From Juglans regia (Eukaryota; Streptophyta; Magnoliopsida; Fagales; Juglandaceae): a DNA stretch of 64,000 bases. The DNA lies in contig NC_049907.1 in assembly GCF_001411555.2 (NCBI RefSeq), forward strand, positions 36,601,866-36,665,865, given 5' to 3'. Positions 1 to 11,123 of this stretch are shown here, piece by piece. The translations under genes were made by a program, and so were the position numbers. The number at the start of each line of letters is the position of its first letter. Position 1 is the stretch's first letter. Under the pieces are notes generated by a model, which worked only from the letters and a program-made list of their open reading frames with translations, was not told the DNA's origin and made no database searches.

Positions 1-3000
1 TGGAAACTTGCAAGCTCTTAGAAAGGAATTCGAAGTTCTTCACATGAAAACTAGAGAAACTGTGAATGAATATTTTGCTTGCCCTCTTACCATAGCCAAC
101 AAGAGGAAAGCAAATGAAGAAGATAAGGGAAGTATTGTTGTTGTTAAAATGATTTTAAGATCCATGACTCCAAAATTTGATTATGTTGTATGTTCTACTG
201 AGGAGTCTAAAGATATCGACACTTTAACTATTGATGAGTTGCAGAGCAGTCTAATTGTACATGAACAACACATGAGTTCACATGTTGAAGAAGAGCAAGC
301 TTTGAAGATCACTCATGGAGATTCCTCAGGAGGAAGAGATCATGGTCATGGAAACTACAGAGGAAGAGGAAGAGGACACAACAACAGGTCTTTTGATAAG
401 GCCACAGTGGAGTGTTACAATTGTCATAAGCTAGGACACTTTGCATGGAAATGTCCAAATAAGAACACAGAAACAAATTATGCAGAGAATTAAGAAGAAA
501 TGTTGCTGATTGCATATATGGATACCAACAAAGTCAGTCGAGAAGACATGTGGTTTCTTGATTCTGGTTGCAGCAATCACATGTGTGGCAACAAAGAGTA
601 TTTCTTAGACTTTGATGGTATTTTTCGAGACTCTGTGAAGCTTGGCAACAACATAAGTATGGCTATGTTGGGAAAGGGCAATGTCAAGTTGGAAGTAAAT
701 GGTCTAATATAGATAATTACAAGTGTGTTTTATGTACCTGAATTGAAGAATAATTTGCTAAGTATTGGACAGTTGCAAGAAAATGGACATATTGTTTTGT
801 TTCAAAATGACAAATGTAAAGTGTTTCATTCTCAGAAAGGTTTGATTATGGATATGAAAATGACTTCCAATAGAATGTTTGTCCTGCATGCTATATCCCA
901 ACCTATAGCTTCCACTTGTTTTAAAACAATAACTAAAGACATTGAACAGCTTTGGCACTATCGATATGGACACTTGAGTTTTAAAGGGTTAAAGACTCTT
1001 CAACAAAGAGAGATGGTGAATGGCTTGCCGAATTTTCAACCTCCCTCGAAGCTGTGCAAAGAATGTTTGGGAGGGAAACAACACAGGAATTCATTTCCTA
1101 AGAAGACCACCTGGCGAGCTGCAGAAATTCTTCAATTGGTGCATGCAGACATTTGTGGACTAATTAAACCCATCTCTAACAGCAAGAAAAGGTATCTGCT
1201 TACTTTCACTAATGATTTTAGTAGAAAAACATGGGTTTATTTTTGTGTGGAAAAATCAGAAGCTTTTGACTTTTTCAAAAGTTTTAATATTCATGTTGAG
1301 AAAGAAACAAATCTTTTTCTGAGAAGTCTACACACTAATCGAGGAGGCAAGTTTACATCCCAAGAATTTGTCAATTTTTGTGATAAAAATGGTATACGGC
1401 GACAGTTAATAGCTGCATATACGCCACAATAGAATGGAGTTGCGGAACGAAAGAATAAAACAATTATGAATATGGTTTGAAGTATGCTTTCAGCAAAGAA
1501 AATTCTAAAGTCCTTCTGGCCTAAAGCAGTTAACTGGACTGTACTTGTTTTAAATCGAAGTCCCGAAACTTGGAGTAAAATTTAGCCTTCAATTGATTAT
1601 TTTAGAGTATTTTGATGTATTTCTCATATCCATGTGCCTGACAATAAAAGAACTAAACTAGATGATAAGAGTTTCAGTTGTGTTTTATTTGGAGTTAGTG
1701 AAGAATCAAAGGCTTATAGGTTGTATGATCCTATTTCACAAAAGATCATAATTAGTAGGGATTTTGTATTCGAGGAAAACAAGAACTGGGACTGAGATAA
1801 GAAATATAAGGAAGTCACTATATATGATTTAGAATGGGGTGATTGTAAAGAAGAAGTAACTGAGAATGAGGAAATAAGTGAAACTTATTCTGATCTTGAT
1901 ATATAAGACAATGCATCAGACAGTATAATTGATGTTATTGCTAAAGCTTCTGGGATAGGTTCTTTAATTCAGAACACAGACAGCCCTTAAAACTTGAGTG
2001 CAACCAGAAATCGATGAGCACCTGTTTGGATGAGAAATTATGAAATAGGAGAGAGACTTTCTGATGAAGAAAATGAATGGGAACTTGCCATGTTTACAGC
2101 TGCTAATCCTATTCTTTTTGAAGAAGCTGTAAAAAGTGAAAAATGAAGAACAACCATGGATGTGGAAATGGAAGCAATAAACAAAAATGAGACTTAGGAA
2201 TTAACAGAATTACCTAAGGGAGGAGAGGCAATTGGAGTAAAGTTGGTGTACAAGACTAAGTTGAATGAAAATGGAAAAGTAGAAAAGCACAAAGCTCAGC
2301 TTGTAGCAAAGGGCTATGCACAGCAATATGGAGTAGACTATACTAAAGTTTTGGCACCTATGGCACGAATGGAGATAATTCATTTGGTAGTAGCACTTGC
2401 AGCTCAAAAGGGGTGGTCCATTTATATATCAACTAGATGTGAAATTTACATTTTTTTCATGATGAATTGAATGAAGAAGTTTTTGTAAAACAACCTTACA
2501 GTTATGTACAGAAAGGCAGTGAAGAAAAAATTTACAAGCTAAGGAATCCACTTTGTGGACTTAAACAAGCACCTCATACTGGCTACAGTCGTATAGAAGT
2601 TTATTTCATGAAAGAAATTTTTGAGAAATGTGATTATGAGCACACTCTGTTCATCAAGATTAATAAGCAAGGTAAAGTCTTGATCGTGAGCTTGTATGTG
2701 GATGATCTAATCTTTACTGGAAGTGATGAATCAATGTTTGAAGAATTTAAACATTCAATGAAGCATGAGTTTGATATGACTGATCTTGGCAAGATGAGGT
2801 ATTTCCTTGGTCTTGAGGTGTTGCAAAAGTCTGATGGTATTTTTATTAGTCAAAAGAAATATGCATTGGAGGTACTGCACAGGTTTGGAATGGATAAGAG
2901 CAACTTTGTTTTCAATCCTATTGTTCCTGGTTGTAAACTTGTAAAAGATGAAGGAGTTAAAGTAGATAAGACTTACTATAAGCAGATTATAGGGAGTCTC

Positions 3001-3626
3001 ATGTATCTCACTTCTACATGACCAGACCTAATGTTTATAGTAAGTATGATTAGTAGGTATATGGAGAATCCTATTGAATTACACTTGCAAGCAGCAAAAA
3101 GAGTGATACGATATCTAAAATGAACTTTTGATTTTGGGATTTTCTATAGGAATGGAGGAAATGCTGAACTTATTGCTTATACTGACAGTGATTATGCTAG
3201 AGATTTAGAATATCGAAAGAGCACTTCGGGTTATATTTTCTTATTAAGTTCAGGGGCAATTTCTTGGTCATCAAAAAATAACCAGTAGTGAGTTTATCCA
3301 CCACAGAGGCAGAATTTATTGCTACAACCTCATGTGCATGTCAGTCAGTTTGGTTAAAAAGAGTGTTAAGAAAATTGGATCAAAATCAAGACAAGACATG
3401 TATTATTAAGTGTGATAGCAGCTCTGCAATCAAGCTCTCAAAGAATCCAGTGATGCATGGTTGAAGCAAACACATTGATGTGCGTTTTCATTTTCTTCGA
3501 GATCTTACAAAGGATGGAACTGTGGAATTGGTACAATGTGATACACAAGATCAGTTGGCTGACATAATGATAAAACCACTCAAGCGAAACACTTTTGTCA
3601 AGATGCGAGAACACTTGGGAATCTAA
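1..3626 (+). pseudogene. Decayed Ty1/copia gag-pol polyprotein
   Basis: This is a broken copia polyprotein whose domains follow in the order that defines Ty1/copia. Gag comes first, with a CX2CX4HX4C zinc knuckle (CYNCHKLGHFAWKC, about 415-456). The aspartic protease core DSGCSNHMCG lies near 560-590. The integrase zinc domain (WHYRYGH ... CKECLGG) follows at about 955-1075, then the integrase core to about 1450. Reverse transcriptase covers about 2210-2900 with the YVDD box near 2695-2706, and RNase H about 3020-3620. The usual copia order (integrase before RT) is clear. In-frame stops interrupt it at 491-493, 710-712 and 1430-1432 and at several later places, and the frame changes around 2460. 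The second catalytic Asp of integrase is Asn (HTNRGGKF instead of the family's TDxGGEF). The 5' end lies outside the window. It cannot encode a working polyprotein. Confidence 0.93.
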
Positions 3627-3677
3627 TCTGAAATTGATGTAAACTGAAGCTTGCAACATTCAGTTTAAGGTAGGAAA

Positions 3678-3942
3678 TGTTGATTTATGTTTAGTGTATT
3701 GTTTAAGTGGTCAATTATTACCACATATGTATTTTTCTTTTATGTTGGGATGTTTGTTACTTGTTGATTTAGTCTACCTACAATGTATGTAGCAGTTATT
3801 AAACGTGGACTATGTTATTGCTTTCAATTTTTTATTTCAGTTCTCTGTAAGGCTATTTAACATTCAAGTTTGTTATTGAAATTATTAAGACGATTTCCTC
3901 CATTCTACCTATGCAACCTCTTCAATCTATTTTTTCCTTACA
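3678..3942 (+). repeat. Probable 3' LTR of the copia element
   Basis: Starts TGTTG directly after a polypurine tract and ends near TTACA, so it has the TG...CA form expected of an LTR. The end is inferred only from this dinucleotide and from the change of character of the sequence afterwards. Confidence 0.5.
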
Positions 3943-6179
3943 TAAATCACCAAAAAAAAAACTGTGAAATTTAAATGACTTGCCTCTAGATCTAAATAGC
4001 CCTTTTTATACGGCTCAACGGTGGAGAGGGATTTCTGGAGTGAGAGAAAGGGAAGTTATGGATTCATAGATGGTTTCGAGACTGAGAGAAAGGGGCTGAG
4101 TTTTGGGAGTGAGAGAGAGAATGTGCAGAGGGATTTAGCACTAGCATTAGTTTCTCTATATGCATATTCAAAATCACATCTTTTGAAAATTAATTTTGTA
4201 TATCAAGAAAAACTCTTACATTGGATTATACATCTTTAAACCAAATAATAATAAAATATTATTATTTTTTATTTTTCGTAAAATTATTATTTTTTATATA
4301 TTTTACAATTAGCACCATGTGCTCAAAAATACAAATTTCATATATCTAAATATTACAAATTTCATGTATCAAAATGATCAATTTTATCAATTAATATTAA
4401 TATGTACTAAAAAATACTTTGTATCATCAATTTAATACAAATTTCATATATCAAAATCATCTTAATACAAATTCCACAAAATTGATTTTAACGGGTAGGA
4501 GAGGAAAAAACATTAAAAATAATGTTTGAAGAGTGAATAGTGCTTCTTCAAACTTGAAGAAATACTATTCATAACTATGTAAAAATTTAGAGATACATAA
4601 GCCAATATAGATGAATTTAAAGACATATTATGCAAATATGAAGATGAAGATAAAAATGAATAAGCCATTGCTAGTACTCTTAACAAGTCCATGGGCGGAA
4701 TCAAGCTTGAAACGAATGGACGGGCGTAGGCTTAATAGTGAACGTAGACCCCCTTGCTCATATATATGAGATCAATGACTTAAAAGACATTTGCCGAGAG
4801 AAACTGCTAGACTTCTTTATTGCGTTGCGAAGAGAAATTGAAGATAGGATTTGCTAATGCAGTGCTGAGAAAATGTGCAGAGGGTTTCAGAATTGAGAGA
4901 ACGAGGATGGGTTTCGGGAGTGATGGGGAGGGTTTCACAAGAATGGGATTTCAACGAGAGGGATTCCCACAATTTTGTTTGGAGTGAGAAAATATTATTA
5001 ATGTTTGGTTAAGTTACTGTTCTCCCACAATTTTTTGAATCATTGTAGTTGAAATCTAAAATTTTATAGCAATGTCTAATCTAATGTAGTGGTTTTTTGG
5101 CACATATTGACCAAAATTGTATACCAAGTTAAAACCATGTGAGCATTGACATTGGTTTCCTCAAATTTATCTCTAAAATCTGATGAAAAGTACGTGTTTT
5201 TCATAAATTCAAAACCTCCCTATCTATAACCCCACATTGGATTAACTATTGGATTAGTCAAAATAATAATGTAATAATATTTTTAATTTATTTTTTTAAT
5301 AATAATATTTTTAATTTATTTTTTTTCATAGTTTACAATTACACTAACTATATGTTTGATACTTAAATTATTATTTTTCAACTTAAATATATTGTGACTC
5401 AAAATTGGGAAATAATAATTTAAGTAAATAAAATAATAATTATAGAGTGTGAATAGTTAGTCTTTAAATTTAGAGATAAATTTAAATATACGGTAATTCA
5501 AAGTTAAAGATTTTAGTAAATGTTGAATTCAATACAATAATTTTAAATATAAATTCATCAAATTTTAAAAATGACACTCGATCATTAATGCCAATGCTAA
5601 CATGCACGCCATCCATCTTCTGATCTAGCTAATGTGCTGATAAATGCGTGTTTCGTCAATTCAGATAACAGAGGTTACGTAATTAAATTCTTTTAGGCCA
5701 GATATTAACGACAAAACATGAAAGATGAGACTGTTGCGTGCAAACTCTATATATATTACGTGGATGTGCATAATGCATTTTTTCAGATAATGACAAAGCT
5801 AGCTAGCATAATATATATTCGGGGAAAGCGTGCTCTAAACGGAATCCATACACCCCAAAAACCGCCAAATAATATGATAATTAAGTCGAGTCTATCACCA
5901 AAAATTTTTTAATTATCAATAAATTACTATTAATTACAAATGCAAAAATTAGTAATATTTAGAAAACAATTATCAGATATTTTTCAATAATATGAATTAA
6001 TGAGGTGATATTTACACATTGATCTTATTATAAACTATTATGTTATTAAAATTATTTATATATTATTTTATCATACGATATAAATCTCATGCATGCAGTA
6101 TCTTCTATAAAAATATCTTAAGTTATCCTCTTTAATTATATTATTCTTCAGAAAAACTTAGTATACCCAACAATTTTGA
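3943..6179. other. Gene-free AT-rich intergenic DNA
   Basis: No convincing coding region. Two G+A-rich patches (4021-4140 and 4860-4980) share short phrases such as AATGTGCAGAGGG and look like decayed copies of one repeat. The rest is AT-rich with many short ORFs lacking any family resemblance. Confidence 0.5.
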
Positions 6180-6407
6180 GGCCCATTTTAGATTTAGAAA
6201 GTGTTTCATCTCATCTCATCTCATCTCATTTATCATATCTTATCATTATAATTTTCTTAAATTTTTATATAAAATATAATAAACAATTCAACTTTTTCAA
6301 ATTTTAAAATAATAATAATATTAAAAAATAATATTTTAATAATATTTTATTTAATTTTTATCTTTTATCTAAAATCATATCATGTTATCTTTAAATCCAA
6401 ACCAGCC
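6180..6407. mobile_element. Tourist-like MITE, copy A (228 bp)
   Basis: The left end GGCCCATTTTAGATTTAG and the reverse complement of the right end (GGCTGGTTTGGATTTAAAG, allowing a leading base) are imperfect terminal inverted repeats. A 3-bp TGA flanks both ends (6177-6179 and 6408-6410). The subterminal CATCTCATCTCATCTC array is shared with the other copies in the window. A 3-bp duplication with these termini points to the PIF/Harbinger (Tourist) group. Confidence 0.7.
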
Positions 6408-6616
6408 TGAGTTTTCGAATTATATAAAAACTTGAAAATGGCATTAATTGAATTTTCACGCATGGCAGCGGCCAGCTCCCTCGGCCTACAATAATATGAT
6501 CACCGTCTTGTCCGCTAAGAAGAGGTGCCGAAGCTTCATTAAGTACTCTTACGCACATGACATACATGGATGATTTCCAGGCACGAAAACCATATATATA
6601 CCAAATAATCTTACGC

Positions 6617-6730
6617 ATATATATATATATATATATATATATGTGGATCATACATATATATATATATATATATGGATTAATTATAAAAGGATTCATATAT
6701 ATCTCTTCTTTTTTTTTTTTTTTTTTTTTC
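6617..6730. repeat. (AT)n microsatellites and poly-T tract
   Basis: Two long alternating AT runs (6617-6642 and 6652-6672) followed by a poly-T run near 6710-6730 and a CT-rich stretch up to about 6960. Short ORFs predicted here are simple-sequence artefacts. Confidence 0.9.
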
Positions 6731-7184
6731 TTTCCCATTTCGGTCCCTTCCTCAACCTTCACCTCTTCGTCTGATTTTCTCTCTCATCTTGAAATTTCAC
6801 AAACTGATCCCTCACTTTCTGCTCTCTCTCTTTCTACCCTCTCAAACCCACTCTCTCACATGTTTATCTTTCATAATGTTTCCTCTCTCTGCATTCATTG
6901 GAACCAGACCTCTCTCTCTCACGGTTCCTCGTCTTCTCTCTCTCTCTCTGTCTCTTTCTCCATCATGCATCGGTAGCGAAATCAAAGTGTCAATTTTTCT
7001 ATTGCTTTGGCAACCTATCGTTAAAAGAAGTGGTATTTGTTTGTTGAGAGATTCGACAACCAGGCCAGATCGACTTCTCCATCTATTCCATAAAGTTCTA
7101 TTCACACATAGCTATAAACGAAATGAAAGGTGTTAAACAAAGTTTACTGTTCATTCATGTTCACTTACCGATAATCTCTTTTAA

Positions 7185-7185
<1 letters not shown>

Positions 7186-7220
<35 letters not shown>
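7186..7220. repeat. (TA)n microsatellite
   Basis: Uninterrupted alternating TA of about 35 bp. Confidence 0.95.
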
Positions 7221-7223
<3 letters not shown>

Positions 7224-7480
7224 CTAGCAGTGGTTTAACGTGCAACGCGGGTTTCTCACATTTGCCTAATTGAAAGAAAAATTAAAATTCTTGAAAATAA
7301 TATGTCCAAACCGTAAATAAAGTGTGATTCTCTATATACAACACAAATTCTTGAATAATTAAATTAGATGTTAGTTAAATATAGTCTTACTCTCTTAAAA
7401 ATATTTAGCAAAATTTCATCATTTATTTAATGATGAAAAATTAGTATTTTATAAATTAAAATTAATTTTAAATATATGAT

Positions 7481-8078
7481 ATGATATTTATATTTTAATT
7501 ATCTATTTAAGTTAGTTTATTTTCAATGTTTTAACATCTACCGTTTGATCAAATCTAGAAATTCAAGATAAATGGTTGGCTGACAAGATCAGAAGATTAA
7601 AACCGTAATGACAAATCAAATAAGAGTGGCTGAGAAAGTGAAAATGAAAAAAGTAAAGCACAAAAAGTAAGGCTAAAATCGTAATAACACCTAACTACCA
7701 AGGGCATTGATGGAATAAAAATGTTAAACAAGAATTAATATTCATTATTGTTCATCATTGTTCATTACTGTTCATATCTTATAGCCACTTATACTATGAT
7801 ATTTATATTTTAATTATCTATTTAATTTAGTTTATTTTCAATGTTTTAATCTTTACCGTCGGATCAAATCTAGAGACTTAAGATGAAGGGTTAGCTGACA
7901 AAATCAGAAAATTAAAACCGTAATGACAAATCAAATAAGAGTGGCTGACAAAGTATAAATGGAAAAGTAAAGTACAAAAAGTAAGGCTAAAATCGTAATA
8001 ACAACTAACTACCAAGAGCATTGATGGAATAAAAATGTTAAACAAGAATTACTATGTTCATTATTGTTCATATCTTAT
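7481..8078. repeat. Imperfect direct tandem duplication, unit about 315 bp
   Basis: The unit starting ATGATATTTATATTTTAATT at 7481 starts again at 7796, and the two copies run in parallel (CGTAATGACAAATCAAATAA, then AAAAAGTAAGGCTAAAATCG, then GATGGAATAAAAATGTTAAA) to about 8078. The copies differ by scattered substitutions and small indels, so the duplication is not recent. A related short piece (GTTAAACAAAGTTTACTGTTC) occurs at about 7131. No coding content is seen. Confidence 0.88.
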
Positions 8079-8114
8079 AAATGCTTTTAAATATAAGAAG
8101 ATATATATATATAT

Positions 8115-8941
8115 TAGGACTGCAACCCGACCAACCCGATCCATGTTTGGGCCCGATCCGACCCGACCCGAATCAAGGACAAGCCAACCCGATATGGGCC
8201 GACCCGACCAGAGATTGGAAGCAGCCAAACGAATCAACTCCAGATCGATCAATACAAAACCCGAATCTCTCTCGTTCTCACATTCCATTTGCCTTTGGTT
8301 TCACTTCAAAAATTCGATTCAAAAGCTCGATAACAATGCACATGCAGCTAAAGATGTAAAGATAACAAATGAAAGAAATAAAGAAAGGAAAATAGTACTA
8401 AAAATCAATGCTTTCCATAGGAAATGGTGCACTATGATCTTCATCATCACCAGTAGAGAAAAGGTGAGAAAAATATTGAAGAAGATGAGGAGTAGATCTG
8501 AATCCAAAAGAAAAGTCTGGGTCAAGCGAAAATGGCTGCAGCCGCCCAACAGACTAGACCCTCTTCTTCCACTAGACCACTCCAGCCACCTCCTCCTCTT
8601 CAGTCCAGGGCTCCACCGCCACTTCCTACTTGCCCTCACTTTGAACTCGTTTTACAGTGGAAAAACTCACTCGTCGATGGTGGAAAAACTCGTCAATGGT
8701 GGAAAGGTCTCCTTCTCCGAGCTCTCTCCCACTCCCCTTCTTTGTCGGCTTCCTCTAGGGTTTGTTTACCACAGAGCATTTTAAATTCACCTGTGAACAG
8801 ATTAATTTGTATTTCCTATTTAAAACGTCAATATGCGGTTTCAGCGGGTTCGACCCGCAAGTTTCCTCAACCAGTTTTTTTGATCGGGTCGGGTCGGTTC
8901 ATACGGACGGATCGGGTCATAGAATTTTCTGCACAGCCCTA
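8115..8941. mobile_element. Non-autonomous hAT-like element inserted in a TA repeat (827 bp)
   Basis: The left end TAGGACTGCAACCCGACC is matched by the reverse complement of the right end, TAGGGCTGTGCAG. Just inside both ends lie repeated words of the CCGACCCGAC / GGGTCGGGTCGG type, in opposite orientation at the two ends. Both flanks are ATATATAT, so an 8-bp target duplication is compatible but not informative, because the element sits inside a microsatellite. TIRs of the TAGGGCTGCAA type with 8-bp duplications are known for plant hAT elements. No transposase is present. The central part contains a CT/CA-rich segment (8520-8740) of unknown origin. Confidence 0.68.
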
Positions 8942-8968
8942 ATATATATATATATATATATATATTTA

Positions 8969-9716
8969 TGTTTGTATGTATGGCATTACGCTAGCTATTA
9001 CTCTATAATCAGAATTATTCAAAACCCATGCACATAAGAGAAGGTAAACTAGTACATTAATCGCACAAAATATATGAACCTACTATTTTTTCTCGGCAAA
9101 TAATTTCAAGATTATATAAATTAACCAAATCAGTTAAATATTTAGAGTAGATTTTTCTTACAATATATAAGGTTCAACAATTATATAATATGATTTATAT
9201 TGATCCATGCAGGAAGAGTTGATCTGGAACTCCTTTTTTTCTTTTTTTCAGATCAAATTTGTAAAAATAACAGTACGATGCGCAGCAGGATTAGTATGCG
9301 TTTCAGAAAGACGGCAAATGTAATTAAAAATTAATGGCGTAAATGTTATCTCAATAAGCCAAAGAAAAAAACAGTTGAACTGAAGAAAATAAGAAATGAC
9401 AAAAGGTGCAGAGATAAACACTCGTTGTCGAAGTACCTAAAACGATTACAAGTTCCAAAGACGAAACAGAAAGGTTCACAGATCAGTTGGATTTAGATGC
9501 CAAATTTACGAGCAAATCCAACAAATACCATCACATGCATGCTGCAGCTTTTACCCCACGTTGGTCTCAGGCGAGAAAGAGGGGGAAAAAATAACAAAAA
9601 GGTTAAACACTTTTTTTTTCCTCATCCTTTTGTGTCTGAGATCACAAAAACTACAAACACAGAGGCGTTACACAATAAACTAAATTAAATCTCAGTTGAT
9701 TCAGTCTCAGATTTGA
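8969..9716. other. Intergenic and 3' flank of the BKI1-like gene
   Basis: No gene seen. The part next to 9716 is expected to hold the 3' UTR of the minus-strand gene at 9717-10730. A poly-T run near 9610-9620 lies in it. Confidence 0.4.
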
Positions 9717-10730
9717 TCAGATCTCGTTACTGAGCATAGACTTGTTTTGAATCATGGAATTCTTGCAATGGGCAATTGCTCCTTGAATAGCGCTATGCAA
9801 CTCCTCCATTGACGACGTGTCGGTGTAGTTCACCCCTCCAACCCTGCCCGTTCCCGTATACCCGGTACGGTTAAGAACCCCCGAGTGAGTTGGCGACGAA
9901 CGCATCGACGACGGACAGCTTGAAACGCAGCTTCTCCTTCTTGGATACCTCAAGTTGCCTGAGAAAGAGTGAGAAAATCCACCGCCTTGTTCTTTCCTCG
10001 TACTTTTGCCCGATATTTCCGTGTCTTTTGCAGATATCTCTGCTTTCGACGGCAAAGACACAGCGGTAGCTAGCATCGTACACGGAACTCCTCCCATTTT
10101 TTGCTGCTGCTGCTGCTGTTTCTGGGATAGTTTTTCATACAACGGTTTCACTTTTTTCAAATACCTTCTGATAACTTCTTTAGCCGTGGTGCTCATTCTT
10201 TTAACGGAAGACGCGGATACGTTATCGGGGTCACGGTTTTTGGGTTCTTTTCGGAATACAGATGAGAATCTTGAGAAGGAGAAATACTTGCTCTTCTTAA
10301 TCTGGTGGCCGAAATGGATTTGACTTTGGAGTTTAGGGTTGTGAAGGCGCTTGAAGTCGTCGTCCTCGGTGACCGAGCTGGGTCTGGACGAGTCGCAGTC
10401 GACGAGCAAGACGAGGTCACTGTTGAAAGAGGAGTGTGAGTCGTTGGAGCTGCCGGTGGAGTCTCGGGAGGCGGTGGTGGTGGTGTCGGAGGAGGAGGTG
10501 CTTGAGGAAGCGAGAAGAGTGCGGACCATGGAGAGGCGGGGAGAGAGGTGGAGAGGCAGGAGCTGGCCCTTGTAGAAGAGCTCATCGGCTGGGCAGAGAG
10601 TGGTGAAAGCTTTGCGAGGGGAGACAGAAATGGTAAACTCGAAATCTGAGGAGGAAGAGGAAGAGAAAGAGTGAGACGGCGAGGATGGGAGAGTATGGGA
10701 TTTGGGGTTTTTTTCCGTTCTCTTCCCCAT
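9717..10730 (-). CDS. BKI1: BRI1 kinase inhibitor 1-like (BKI1/MAKR family) protein
   Basis: An intronless 337-codon gene. Arabidopsis BKI1 has about the same length and binds the brassinosteroid receptor kinase BRI1 at the plasma membrane, keeping it inactive until hormone is sensed. Visible features in order: a Ser-rich N-terminus with FEFTISVSP (about 30-39); the family block CPADELFYKGQLLPLHLSPR (about 46-65); a Ser/Thr-rich acidic stretch; a basic region (KKSKYFSFSRFSSVFRK, about 143-160) and a Lys/Arg-rich block (EVIRRYLKKVKPLY, about 184-197) suited to membrane binding; a poly-Gln run; and the C-terminal SMEELHSAIQGAIAHCKNS (about 309-327), which corresponds to the BRI1-interacting motif. 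The C-terminal motif argues for BKI1 over other MAKR members, although the KKVKPLY block is MAKR-like. The start is the first ATG of the open frame, and CPADELF lies at the family position. Confidence 0.88.
   Translation of the reverse strand: MGKRTEKNPKSHTLPSSPSHSFSSSSSSDFEFTISVSPRKAFTTLCPADELFYKGQLLPLHLSPRLSMVRTLLASSSTSSSDTTTTASRDSTGSSNDSHSSFNSDLVLLVDCDSSRPSSVTEDDDFKRLHNPKLQSQIHFGHQIKKSKYFSFSRFSSVFRKEPKNRDPDNVSASSVKRMSTTAKEVIRRYLKKVKPLYEKLSQKQQQQQQKMGGVPCTMLATAVSLPSKAEISAKDTEISGKSTRKEQGGGFSHSFSGNLRYPRRRSCVSSCPSSMRSSPTHSGVLNRTGYTGTGRVGGVNYTDTSSMEELHSAIQGAIAHCKNSMIQNKSMLSNEI
10098..10121. repeat. CAG/CTG trinucleotide run encoding poly-Gln
   Basis: A short run of CTG on the plus strand (CAG in the gene) gives the QQQQQQ stretch in the BKI1-like protein. 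Such runs vary in length between alleles. Confidence 0.85.
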
Positions 10731-11117
10731 CGATTCTTGCCGCTACATCATCTCTCTGTACGTGTTTAGAGAAAGAAAGAGATGACTTTGAATCGAGAGC
10801 AAAGTGTGGGAGGGACTAGAGTCACTAGATGGCTGTTTAACTTTCTTATTATTGTGGTTTAAACAAATATTTTGCAGGTCCCCAAACGCGCAGAGGTGGG
10901 GCGTGGAAACAACGTACCACCATGTGTTTCTGTAACTTCTGCACGTTAAATATATAGCTTGGTTTAGGAAATGGAAAATGGTGGATCTGGGTTCTGAACA
11001 GGTCACATGGTAGTAGTTTGATGAGAGGGATCTCTCTCTCCTTTCTGGTGCAATGTGTGTGATGCAGCCATGCAGGCTGCATGTGTAACGGTGTTGGGAT
11101 TGCATGTGGCTAGGTGT

Positions 11118-11123
11118 CACGTG
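11118..11123. promoter_or_regulatory. G-box (CACGTG) upstream of the BKI1-like gene
   Basis: A palindromic CACGTG lies about 390 bp upstream of the minus-strand start codon. This core is bound by plant bHLH/bZIP factors and also by BZR1-type brassinosteroid factors. Function here is inferred from position only. Confidence 0.3.

Larger units (their letters stand above)
1..3942 (+). mobile_element. Ty1/copia LTR retrotransposon, 5' end outside window
   Basis: The element contains the polyprotein remnant plus its 3' end. A purine-rich stretch (AAGGTAGGAAA, 3667-3677) looks like the polypurine tract and is followed immediately by TGTTGATT, the likely start of the 3' LTR at 3678. The LTR probably ends at CCTTACA near 3942, about 265 bp, which is short but normal for copia. 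The right end is not certain because the 5' LTR is not in the window for comparison, and no target duplication can be tested. Confidence 0.8.

Noticed and set aside
6391..6976. ORFs of 120-140 codons on both strands
   Set aside because: Made of AT and CT simple repeats (YIYIYIY and similar).
8035..8942. Overlapping ORFs of up to 249 codons
   Set aside because: They read through a non-autonomous transposon and its repeat arrays, and no domain is visible.
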